64,000 bases of DNA, from positions 30,838 to 94,837 of the forward strand of contig JAMPFM010000005.1 of NCBI GenBank assembly GCA_023664455.1, read 5' to 3'. Under the pieces are notes generated by a model. The model had not been told where the DNA came from, ran no database searches, and worked only from the letters and a program-made list of their open reading frames with translations. This DNA comes from Blautia sp. Lineage in GTDB: Bacteria > Bacillota > Clostridia > Lachnospirales > Lachnospiraceae. The position numbers were made by a program, and so were the translations under genes. This document shows, piece by piece, positions 53,397 to 60,990 of this stretch; within the stretch, counting starts at the first letter, position 1; every line of letters begins with the position of its first letter.

Positions 53397-54311
53397 CTAT
53401 TTACTCATCTTATCCATTACCATATTTTTAAGGCTTTCCAGAATATCTTTAAATTTCCCGGAACTCATGTCGGGATTATTGCGCAGCATGTCCCGTTTAT
53501 AAAAATCCATCATTTCGTCCATATTTTTACGGTTTTCCATATATACATTATAACGTGCGCGTAAGTCTGCAATTTCATCCTTCACACTATCCACATAGGA
53601 TCCCGGTGCATTCTGAATCGTATCTTTCAGGCTGGCGAAACGCTGTGCCAGACCTTCCGTCAAATCGTCTATTTTCAGCTCCCGTTCCTGCCTTTTTAAC
53701 TCTTTATCTTCATTATTAAAAGCAATAATGACGTCCAGCCGCTTCTGCATCCGTTCCAGCTCTTCCTTCACTCTCTGCATTTTAATCAGGATATTACGCA
53801 AATCCAACGCCGTTTTAAAAGACAATGCAAAATCCACCGCTATATAAATCGTCAAAAACCATGTCAGATACCGCAGCGTTTTATCGGGAATGGATAAAAC
53901 AAAGCGCTCAATCGGTCTATGAATGACCCTGGTCATCAGAATTGTCAGAAACCCCCACGCAATCGTGGAAGAAAGACAAATCCTGCCCTGAAAATTAAAC
54001 TTCTTATCCGAATAATCCCAATACCTGACATTGAACAAGGCTTCCATCGCAATACCGGTCACATATTCTAATGCCGTCGCACCGATGCAGCCTGCAACAT
54101 AGGTAAGCAGCACATGTTGTTGAAACGGCATGGATACAACAAACATCATGACCGCGCCGCTGCCGTATAAAGGCAAAAAAGGTCCTCTTAAAAATCCCCG
54201 GTTAATGAAATGCCCGTCCTTGACAGAAACATAAGCAGACTCAAAACACCAACCGAGAAAACAATATAAATAAAAAATAAATAACCATTGTACCGCATGA
54301 TATTGAAACAT
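53397..54311 (-). CDS. CmpB-like putative membrane protein (ABC_trans_CmpB)
   Basis: 304 residues. About five membrane segments in the first 165 residues, starting WLFIFYLYCFLGWCFESAYV with HFINRGFLRGPFLPLYGSGA, the signature of the PF06541 family; the remaining 140 residues are a charged coiled coil facing the cytoplasm. Named for a putative ABC permease, but no ATPase partner is present and the function is unknown. Confidence 0.8.
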   Translation of the reverse strand: MFQYHAVQWLFIFYLYCFLGWCFESAYVSVKDGHFINRGFLRGPFLPLYGSGAVMMFVVSMPFQQHVLLTYVAGCIGATALEYVTGIAMEALFNVRYWDYSDKKFNFQGRICLSSTIAWGFLTILMTRVIHRPIERFVLSIPDKTLRYLTWFLTIYIAVDFALSFKTALDLRNILIKMQRVKEELERMQKRLDVIIAFNNEDKELKRQERELKIDDLTEGLAQRFASLKDTIQNAPGSYVDSVKDEIADLRARYNVYMENRKNMDEMMDFYKRDMLRNNPDMSSGKFKDILESLKNMVMDKMSK

Positions 54312-54346
54312 TTTTCCTCTGACGTAAAAGCGGAAAAAAGACTCCT

Positions 54347-55117
54347 CTAAACATAGACTCCCAAGGATACTCTCTCTTTTCCCTTTCTCGTTTCCCCCGC
54401 TAATCCATAGTATAGAAACTTTCCGTGTCCCCGCACCGTTACCGCATCTTTTTCCTTCAACTGATAACTATTGTTTTCCATGATGATGCCGTTGACAAAA
54501 ATCCTGCCGGTGCGAAACAGCATAAGACTATCGTTTCTTGAAATATTATATAGCTTTGCTATGACACCGTCAATTCTTAAAGATGAAACCGTGACAAAAG
54601 TCTCCTGCGGCGTGGCTGTCTGCAGCGATATCCCGGATTCCGCAACCTGGCACCGGATATTCGTATGTTTCACCCGGCACAGATTCTCTGTCAGATAGGG
54701 GGCAATGCTCTGCTGACAGAACAAAATGCCGCCCTGCTTTTGCACAAAAATATCTCCTATCGTACTGCGTTCGATACCCAGATTCATAATCGCCCCCAGA
54801 AAATCCCTATGGGTGAGGGCGTCTGCAAATTTGGGCGTCACCGGAAGCATTTCCAGACAGACAATCGGATACGCTTCTTCATAACCCAACGTTTCCAGAG
54901 AACCAAAGCGGATTATCTTCCTATCGCAGACGGGCGCGCCCCCTTCCATATCCACGCCGGCATAGGCAAGCTCTCTCTTATTCTCATGAAAAACCTGCTG
55001 CTCCGACAGACTCAGGAAAGGCGTATAGGTATAAACCCCTCTTTGATAAGATTTATCCGCCAGCTCGTATAGTCTTTTCTTTAATTGTAATAATTCTTTC
55101 TCACCTGTTCCCGCCAT
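54347..55117 (-). CDS. YlmH-like S4-domain RNA-binding protein
   Basis: 256 residues. The N-terminal part (SYQRGVYTYTPFLSLSEQQV) and middle (ALTHRDFLGAIMNLGIERST) match YlmH, and the S4 domain is at about 180-240 (LRIDGVIAKLYNISRNDSLM). YlmH is linked to cell division clusters and, in B. subtilis, to rescue of stalled ribosomes. Here it lies at the end of the Nat-type ABC cluster and overlaps it by 17 bases, an unusual location. Confidence 0.85.
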   Translation of the reverse strand: MAGTGEKELLQLKKRLYELADKSYQRGVYTYTPFLSLSEQQVFHENKRELAYAGVDMEGGAPVCDRKIIRFGSLETLGYEEAYPIVCLEMLPVTPKFADALTHRDFLGAIMNLGIERSTIGDIFVQKQGGILFCQQSIAPYLTENLCRVKHTNIRCQVAESGISLQTATPQETFVTVSSLRIDGVIAKLYNISRNDSLMLFRTGRIFVNGIIMENNSYQLKEKDAVTVRGHGKFLYYGLAGETRKGKERVSLGVYV

Positions 55118-57197
55118 TTTCTTTCCCAGCTCCCGTACTCCTACGCAATAGTATGCCGCCTATGCCAAAGGAAACCAATCCTATTCCAAACAGAATCAGC
55201 CCGTCGGAAACACTGATTGTTTCCTGATAAAAGACTGGCAGGACATTCTGCAGCGTTTCAGGATAATAGGATATCAGCACGCTGAAAGCATTGTTGAGAA
55301 AATGCATCATCATCGACGGATAGATACTCCCTGTCCTATACACTACATAACACAACACCATGCCCAGAAAACCTGTCGGGATGAATTTTACCAGACTCAT
55401 ATGATAAATACCAAACAAAACCGCTACTATCATCATCGCTGGAAAGATGCGATATTTTGCTTTCACGGAATGAAAGATAAATCCCCGGAACAGCATTTCC
55501 TCACAGACAGCCGGCGCCAGCGCAATCACGAAAAGAGATTCTAAAACGCCGCCACTCATGATACTTGAAAAAGTATCGTTAACCTGGCTTGTACTTTGCG
55601 GAAACAGCCGCATCAAGCCATAAGATAATACGATGTTCACCAAAAACGCGCCCACAATCAGAAACAGACCGCCTAAGTATCCGCTAATTCCCGTTTTCTG
55701 AAAGCCATACGTCAGCCGGATATCTTTCTTCGTATACAATACCACCGCAAGCGGTACAAAAAGCAGAATCATCTGGGTGCCAAAAACACCCGCCAGCCCG
55801 AATTTCAACTGCAGCATACTGCCCGCATACAATACTAATACAATCGTAACCGCCACCACAAAGCCCACGTCGGACACGGTAGGTACGCCGCCCTTTTGCA
55901 GATTACTCCGCTTTTCAAAAAGCTGCAGTCCCCCTTTTCCATCACCAAACAAAATCGCCTCGCTGTCATAAATTTTACTTAAAAACAAGATTGCAAGCGC
56001 TGCATAGGCAACATTACTCAATAATACCATCGCAACCGTCATATAATCTATTTTAAAGAGAAGCATATTTTTAATCAACAGACAGATATTGGCAACCGGA
56101 ATCATCGCCATCGTCTGCGTCAGCTCCACATTGGGGATAAAACCGATATATCCTGTAAACATTACCACCAGCATCAGGGGCGTAATATAATTATTCGCTT
56201 CTTTATAACTTTTGGCAAAAGCTGTGACGCACATGGTAATCGCACTGATAAACAACGAAAAAGCGAAAATTGCCAGAATGCACACTAAAATTGCCGGTAG
56301 AAACTGGGTCAGATCAAGGGTCTGCATGGACATTTCCATATCCATAATCTGATACATATAAAACGCAATACCGCCCATCGAAAGAATGTTTAATAACGCT
56401 GATATCATTCCGATGACCGCTACGGTCAAAAATTTGGACACAATCAACTGCCGATTCGTCACCGGCAGCGTCAGAATGGTTTCTAACGTCCCTCTTTCCC
56501 GTTCGCCCGCAGTCGTATCAATCGCAGGATACATCGTTCCCATCAGAAGACTGACAATCAGCATAAACGGTAAAATGGAACCCATAATACTGCCCAACGA
56601 CTGCTCGCTGCTCGCCGTGTCCTGCTCCTCATACAAAACCGGCTCCAGGATTTCCTGCACGTTCAGACCCGCTTCCCTGATTTTTTCCTCCGTCATTTCT
56701 TCTCGAAATTCTTCAAAAGCATCCATGACAAGATTCATCGCATAGGAAGAATTGGTTTCCGACGAAAGATAGTAGATATCATACTGTAACTTTCCATTTT
56801 CCATTCCGCCGGCGATGTAGACGTCGATTTCCTCCATTTCAAGCGCCGTTTCATAATCCTCGATACTTGCTGCGTCCACAATCTGAATCGAATAGCCGCT
56901 GCCAGACGCTTCCTCCGTCTCTTCCGTTGATTCTTCCGACGCTTCCCCTTCCGGCTCCTTTTCCCCCATATGCATCAGTTTCTCTAAAAAAGCGCCGTCA
57001 TCCTCTGCTTCTATGACAACCCGGTAAGTCTGTTCCCCCATACTGGAAGAAATCGCCGCTACTACCTGCATAACGCCTATGAAAATCAGCGGATACAAAA
57101 TTACCGGCACAACCAGCATCATAATCACGGTTTTCTTATCCCGGAACACATCCAGCATTTCTTTTTTTACCAAGGTTTTAATGATTTTCGTGTTCAT
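55101..57197 (-). CDS. NatB-type ABC permease fused to a CPBP (CAAX) membrane protease
   Basis: 698 residues. Residues 1-410 form an ABC-2/NatB permease with a large extracytoplasmic loop after the first helix (about 40-210) and the conserved AGERERGTLETILTLPVTNR. Residues about 450-690 form a CPBP intramembrane protease with EEMLFRGFIFH, FGIYHM and MMHFLNNAFS, all catalytic motifs present. Partner of the ATPase at 57178, with which it overlaps by 20 bases. Such fusions are known, and may couple export to proteolysis. Confidence 0.88.
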   Translation of the reverse strand: MNTKIIKTLVKKEMLDVFRDKKTVIMMLVVPVILYPLIFIGVMQVVAAISSSMGEQTYRVVIEAEDDGAFLEKLMHMGEKEPEGEASEESTEETEEASGSGYSIQIVDAASIEDYETALEMEEIDVYIAGGMENGKLQYDIYYLSSETNSSYAMNLVMDAFEEFREEMTEEKIREAGLNVQEILEPVLYEEQDTASSEQSLGSIMGSILPFMLIVSLLMGTMYPAIDTTAGERERGTLETILTLPVTNRQLIVSKFLTVAVIGMISALLNILSMGGIAFYMYQIMDMEMSMQTLDLTQFLPAILVCILAIFAFSLFISAITMCVTAFAKSYKEANNYITPLMLVVMFTGYIGFIPNVELTQTMAMIPVANICLLIKNMLLFKIDYMTVAMVLLSNVAYAALAILFLSKIYDSEAILFGDGKGGLQLFEKRSNLQKGGVPTVSDVGFVVAVTIVLVLYAGSMLQLKFGLAGVFGTQMILLFVPLAVVLYTKKDIRLTYGFQKTGISGYLGGLFLIVGAFLVNIVLSYGLMRLFPQSTSQVNDTFSSIMSGGVLESLFVIALAPAVCEEMLFRGFIFHSVKAKYRIFPAMMIVAVLFGIYHMSLVKFIPTGFLGMVLCYVVYRTGSIYPSMMMHFLNNAFSVLISYYPETLQNVLPVFYQETISVSDGLILFGIGLVSFGIGGILLRRSTGAGKENGGNR

Positions 57198-57951
57198 CTG
57201 TCATGCCCTCCCTGATTACAAGCTCCGTGAAAACATCCCGCAGATTCTTTTTCCCGGTCTGCTCCTTGAGATGCTGCGGCGTGCCCTCACTGATAATCCT
57301 GCCCCGGTGAATCATGATGATTCTGTCGCACAAATATTCCGCCTCTTCCATATAATGCGTGGAATAGAGAATCATCTTGCCCTCTTCCCGCTCCCTTTTC
57401 ATAAACTCAATAATCGCTGCGCTGCTTAAAATATCCAGTCCCAATGTAGGCTCGTCCAGAATATAAGTCTGCGGGTCATGTACAAGGCACCGGGCTATGG
57501 AAGCCCGCTGCGTCTGTCCCGTCGAAAGTTTCTCTATCCGGTTATCAATAAAAGTATCCAGCGAAAGAATCTGGCTGATTTTTTCAATCTTTTTATCCAC
57601 ATCTTCCTTCGTCATCCCATAAATGGTTCCCAGCATTTCCAAGAGTTCCCTGGAAGAAAACCTGCCATAAAGCCTGGTATTGTTGGAAAGATAGCCAATA
57701 TGTTTTTTTACCTCGATATCGTCGCACATTTCTTTATCCCCGATGCGGATACTCACCGTCCCGCTTGTGGGTTTCATCAGTTTGGACATCATACGAAGAA
57801 GCGTCGTCTTGCCCGCACCATTTGGACCCAGGATTCCCACGATTTCGCCTGCCTTAATGGTCAGGGAAATTCCATCCACTGCATTGATATCGACTTTTTT
57901 ATTTCTTTTCTCATTCTTGGTAAAAGTCTTTATCAGATTTTCCGCCACCAT
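57178..57951 (-). CDS. NatA-type ABC transporter ATPase
   Basis: 257 residues from MVAENLIKTFTKNEKRNKKV. Walker A GILGPNGAGKTTLLRMM, signature KLSTGQTQRASIARCL, Walker B TYILDEPTLGLDIL and the switch His in LYSTHYMEEA. It powers the fused permease-protease. The ATG at 57951 has GGAG 6 bases upstream and lies one base after the previous stop; longer starts (57963, 57975) are possible. Confidence 0.88.
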   Translation of the reverse strand: MVAENLIKTFTKNEKRNKKVDINAVDGISLTIKAGEIVGILGPNGAGKTTLLRMMSKLMKPTSGTVSIRIGDKEMCDDIEVKKHIGYLSNNTRLYGRFSSRELLEMLGTIYGMTKEDVDKKIEKISQILSLDTFIDNRIEKLSTGQTQRASIARCLVHDPQTYILDEPTLGLDILSSAAIIEFMKREREEGKMILYSTHYMEEAEYLCDRIIMIHRGRIISEGTPQHLKEQTGKKNLRDVFTELVIREGMTDEHENH

Positions 57952-57952
57952 T

Positions 57953-58438
57953 CTATTCTCCATGATTTCCCTCATCCTCCTCTTCGTTTTCCAGACGTTC
58001 CTCCTTCTTATGGTGTATTGCCGCCGCTATCGACAATCCGCCGAAACAAAGCACAAATATCTGGATCATCATAAAAAGCCCCGTCATGACAGAACCGAGA
58101 AACTGCTGATAGTTACGATACGTTACCGCAAAAAAGAGAATGCCCGTGACAGCGCCCGCTATCAGACTGACCATCAGATTCGTACCAGGCGTCGGCGCCA
58201 GCTTCCTATCCCAGATACCGTTTTTCATACAGGCAATTACCGTGTAGAAAGCAATGCTCATAAAAACAATCCATTCTCCCGCCAGCATTTCCGGGCGTTC
58301 CCGACCATAGAGAAGCATCTGGACGGACATCGCCGCCAAAAGCCCCCAGAAAGCAAGCCAGAAACCATTATGCTCGATTTCCAGCAATTTCTTTTCCTGC
58401 ATTTCATCTAACCTGCTCTTACTCTTATTCTTTTTCAT
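57953..58438 (-). CDS. Four-helix membrane protein of unknown function, Xre-linked
   Basis: 161 residues from MKKNKSKSRLDEMQEKKLLE. Four hydrophobic segments follow a basic N-terminus, ending in an acidic tail. Proteins of this kind often lie between an Xre regulator and a NatAB-like transporter in Clostridia; they may help sense or assemble the transporter. The start at 58438 overlaps the regulator by 14 bases. Confidence 0.7.
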   Translation of the reverse strand: MKKNKSKSRLDEMQEKKLLEIEHNGFWLAFWGLLAAMSVQMLLYGRERPEMLAGEWIVFMSIAFYTVIACMKNGIWDRKLAPTPGTNLMVSLIAGAVTGILFFAVTYRNYQQFLGSVMTGLFMMIQIFVLCFGGLSIAAAIHHKKEERLENEEEDEGNHGE

Positions 58439-58640
58439 CTTCCTCTTCCTCCCAAAATAAATCGTCAAGTTTTTTGTCCAATACGCGGCAGATAGCGCGG
58501 CATAATTTAATCGTAGGATTGTACTCCCCCTGCTCGATGGCATTTATCGTCTGTCTGGAAACCCCGACCGCCTGTGCCAGCGCCTTCTGCGTCATGTCCT
58601 TCTCGGCACGCGCCACTTTAATTGCTATGTTTCTCGCCAA
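58425..58640 (-). CDS. Xre-family transcriptional regulator
   Basis: 71 residues starting MARNIAIKVARAEKDMTQKA, with the helix-turn-helix LAQAVGVSRQTINAIEQGEY, NPTIKLCRAICRVLDKKLDD and an acidic tail (EEEEDEKE). The start codon is TTG; a run of nine G on the mRNA ends 8 bases upstream and must act as the ribosome site. It is the first gene of the cluster and probably represses it. Confidence 0.9.
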   Translation of the reverse strand: MARNIAIKVARAEKDMTQKALAQAVGVSRQTINAIEQGEYNPTIKLCRAICRVLDKKLDDLFWEEEEDEKE

Positions 58641-58762
58641 CCCTTTTACCCCCCCCCTAAAAATATCCGCTATGAACGCGTTTTGCTTTCTGCGCTGATT
58701 TTTGTGTGTTTTATTTTCTTGTCTGTGTTGTGTTTGCCTATTTGTATCTGTGTTGCATTATT

Positions 58763-58791
58763 AAATTATCATATACTATACTTTTTGTCAA
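58763..58791 (-). promoter_or_regulatory. Promoter of the Xre-NatAB cluster
   Basis: TTGACA (58791-58786) and TAATTT (58768-58763) have 17-base spacing on the minus strand. The spacer AGTATAGTATATGATAAT-like region is AT-rich with partial dyads, a possible operator for the regulator. Confidence 0.65.
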
Positions 58792-58827
58792 CTATATTTT
58801 ACATTTTGTTTTTGAGGCGGTTTAAAC

Positions 58828-58870
58828 TAAAAAATAGGAAAATCGTCTACTGGACAATTTTCCCATTTTT
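58828..58870 (-). terminator. Terminator after the PBECR4-type gene
   Basis: GGGAAAATTGTCC, AGTA, GACGATTTTCCT then ATTTTTT on the minus strand, about 45 bases past the stop. Confidence 0.75.
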
Positions 58871-58915
58871 ATTTGAGATACGCTCGACCCATTCGGGCAT
58901 CTTTGACAACTATTT

Positions 58916-59563
58916 CTATATTGATGAAATATTCGGTTCATTTTTTAATTTCTGCTCTAATGAATATTTGGGGTGTTGATATATTGTCTGCCTGACTCCA
59001 TTTACAATTTTATCTTTCAACATCCAATATAAATTTTGACCACCATACGCAACGTTTTTCTTCACTCCAAAGGAAATGATTGTGCATGGAGAACCTATTC
59101 CATGACGATATTTTAAAAAAATATATACTATAGTATGCGAACCTGTTAATTGACTTTCAATTATGTAATCGCATTCGATAACAGAATTATTTTGCGGTCC
59201 ATCTTTTGGTGAATATATACGAATAATATTATTTTCATCTAAATATTGTTCAAGAAAGCAAAGCTGCTCTATCCTGCTTTCTATATCTTTTTCATCGTTG
59301 GGTTTTCCCTTATAAAATTTACTTTGTGCCAGATATTTATCTGTAATGGGATTGTCTTTATTCAAAATCCATGATATAGTATTTTTTCTATTTCTTGGAA
59401 TATTGATGTCTGTAAGATATTGAAGCCCCGCCACGTGATGAAAATCCTTCATCATAAAATTTAATGAAACCACCCTCACATTTCTATTCGCCAAATGAAA
59501 TACATATGAGGTTGTATTAATCAAGTTAAAAAAATGAACAGCAGATTTCTGTATATTATCCAT
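58916..59563 (-). CDS. PBECR4-type (BECR-fold) nuclease-like protein
   Basis: 215 residues from MDNIQKSAVHFFNLINTTSY. The segment LNFMMKDFHHVAGLQYLTDI, the block DIESRIEQLCFLEQYLDENN and the end FGVKKNVAYGGQNLYWMLKD fit the PBECR4 family, predicted relatives of the Barnase-EndoU-colicin E5/D-RelE RNase fold found in phages and mobile elements. Activity is not proven. The ATG at 59563 is chosen for AGGAT 7 bases upstream. It lies downstream of the structured RNA candidate and its terminator in the same direction. Confidence 0.65.
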   Translation of the reverse strand: MDNIQKSAVHFFNLINTTSYVFHLANRNVRVVSLNFMMKDFHHVAGLQYLTDINIPRNRKNTISWILNKDNPITDKYLAQSKFYKGKPNDEKDIESRIEQLCFLEQYLDENNIIRIYSPKDGPQNNSVIECDYIIESQLTGSHTIVYIFLKYRHGIGSPCTIISFGVKKNVAYGGQNLYWMLKDKIVNGVRQTIYQHPKYSLEQKLKNEPNISSI

Positions 59564-59584
59564 ACGCATTATCCTATCATACAA

Positions 59585-59606
59585 GAAAATTGCTTGCGCA
59601 ATTTCC
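59585..59606. repeat. Small palindrome GAAAATTGC..GCAATTTCC
   Basis: Nine-base arms with one mismatch around a TTGC loop, between the RNA candidate's terminator and the nuclease-like gene. Same AATTGC core as the palindromes at 26106 and 52357. Confidence 0.65.
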
Positions 59607-59610
59607 TATA

Positions 59611-59798
59611 GTATAAAATAAAGCCTTGCACAAACACTGGCAAGGCTTTATACTCTCCTTAACAACTTTCTTTCGCTTACGCTAGATGGATTATGGTAAG
59701 TTGTCACCTTTGTGAGCCTCCATGTTCACCGCTTTCCATCACGGCTCCCACTTCAACGGCGAAAGCATTTTATGAGTCTGCTTCTCAAGAAGTTTCCT
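59611..59798 (-). ncRNA. Unidentified structured small RNA candidate
   Basis: On the minus strand a TATAAT (59810-59805, with a TTGACA 20 bases further up) is followed by about 190 nt without an ORF. Stems include GTGGGAGCC/GGCTCAC, ACAACTT/AAGTTGT, GCTTTCGC/GCGAAAG and GCGTAAGC, and the unit ends in AAAGCCTTGC/GCAAGGCTTT followed by ATTTTAT, a good terminator (59619-59650). I do not recognise the family. Confidence 0.5.
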
Positions 59799-59937
59799 TC
59801 TGCTATTATAGTATTCTATTTATGTTAAAATGTCAATCAGAATTTGCACGATTTCCATATTTTTAAAACATCAACTCTTTTTTATATTTTTAACCAGCAT
59901 CCGATCAATGAAATTTCCTTTTCCGTAATACAATCAC

Positions 59938-59966
59938 TTGCTTTCAGCGTACAATAGATATATAAT
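59938..59966 (+). promoter_or_regulatory. Promoter of the relB-like gene
   Basis: TTGCTT (59938-59943) and TATAAT (59961-59966) have 17-base spacing on the plus strand, about 35 bases before the antitoxin. Confidence 0.7.
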
Positions 59967-59999
59967 ATTAGCAAAACGAACATGAAAGGATACATATCT

Positions 60000-60281
60000 A
60001 TGGCACTGGCAACCTTAACCGCAAGGGTGGATGAGAAAGACAAAGCCCGCTTTGACACATTCTGCTCCAATGTCGGCTTAAATACCTCCACCGCTATCAA
60101 TCTTTTTGTGAAAGCAGTTTTACGCGAAAACCGCATCCCTTTTGAAATCAGCCAGACCCCTGACCCTTTTTTCTCCGAGGCAAACATGACCTATGTAAAA
60201 AAGTCCGTACAGGAATTGAAAGCCGGAAAAGGAAAACCGCACGAACTGATCGAGGATCAATCAGCTCATTCAAGACATTGA
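60000..60281 (+). CDS. RelB/DinJ-family antitoxin
   Basis: 93 residues from MALATLTARVDEKDKARFDT, with the ribbon-helix-helix NVGLNTSTAINLFVKAVLRE and PFEISQTPDPF. The last residues (after KGKPHELIED) come from a deletion junction, as the frame runs into the toxin remnant. The start has AAAGGA 9 bases upstream. Its toxin is broken, so it is an orphan antitoxin. Confidence 0.88.
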   Translation: MALATLTARVDEKDKARFDTFCSNVGLNTSTAINLFVKAVLRENRIPFEISQTPDPFFSEANMTYVKKSVQELKAGKGKPHELIEDQSAHSRH

Positions 60282-60444
60282 ACGCAACGGCTGCATGAAC
60301 GGCATCGGAAAGCCCGAACCCTTAAACGGCGACCTAAAGGGCGAGTACAGCCGCCGCATCAATGAAAAAGACCGCCTCGTTTACCATATGGAAAACGGAC
60401 GGCTCTATATCGCCCACTGCAGCGGTCACTATGGCGATAAATAG
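60265..60444 (+). pseudogene. YoeB toxin remnant lacking its N-terminus
   Basis: The frame gives LIQDIERNGCMNGIGKPEPL, EYSRRINEKDRLVYHMENG and HCSGHYGDK with stop at 60442-60444, the C-terminal two thirds of a YoeB toxin including the catalytic region. About 30 N-terminal residues and the start codon are missing, deleted together with the antitoxin end. Confidence 0.85.
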
Positions 60445-60830
60445 GGTTTCATGCTCCTGCAAATATTCCCTGACTTTACTCATATTCTCATTGGTTTTAT
60501 TCATCTGCTTTATTTGTCTATCTTTTATCGCTTGTTTTTTATCGCTTGTTTTTATCGCTTGTTTTTTTATAAATTTTAAAGTCAGCGAAGTCCTATCAGG
60601 TGCAAAACTTTCCTCTATCACGGGTTCTTCCCAACCTTCATCTTCCCATACATTAAAAATATTGGGCACTCCGCTCCCTGCATGTTCACCAATATCTATC
60701 ATATTAAACATTTTCATCAAACTTTTGTTTCTAGGGTCAGATTTTCCACCTCGACGCATTTACTCTTTCCCTAATCTGACATAACCTGGATTTTCCAGTA
60801 TGAGTTTATCACCGTGAGGTCTATAAATTA
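60445..60830 (-). pseudogene. AlbA/HATPase_c_4-type regulator, 3' fragment with internal stop
   Basis: The frame gives HGDKLILENPGYVRLGKE, a TAA stop, then MRRGGKSDPRNKSLMKMFNM and IGEHAGSGVPNIFNVWEDEG, the C-terminal ATPase part of the divergent AAA-4/AlbA family of putative regulators, then a KKQAIK repeat tail. The gene end is lost: the frame continues antisense into the YoeB remnant, marking a recombination junction near 60444. The 160 bases beyond 60830 hold nothing I recognise. Confidence 0.75.
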
Positions 60831-60990
60831 TTTACAGACTGATTTATATCTTAACCACTCTGGTTAAAATAACCGTTGTTTCTCCGATTAACGCTCTTAA
60901 ATTGACCTGCATCTTCCCACCTTCCTCCCTTAACAGCTAAATATAAGATTGAGCTATACATTTTAGAGCTATACACTTTTTACCCATGTT

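Noticed and set aside
59611-59798. Identification of the RNA candidate as 6S RNA, SRP RNA or RNase P
   Set aside because: Size is near 6S RNA, but I could not see a convincing central bubble and closing stem, and the SRP and RNase P signatures are absent.
60334-60444. C-terminal extension of the 141-codon minus frame (TLFIAIVTAAVGD)
   Set aside because: This part is the antisense of the YoeB remnant, so it is a fusion artefact of a deletion, not a real protein end.
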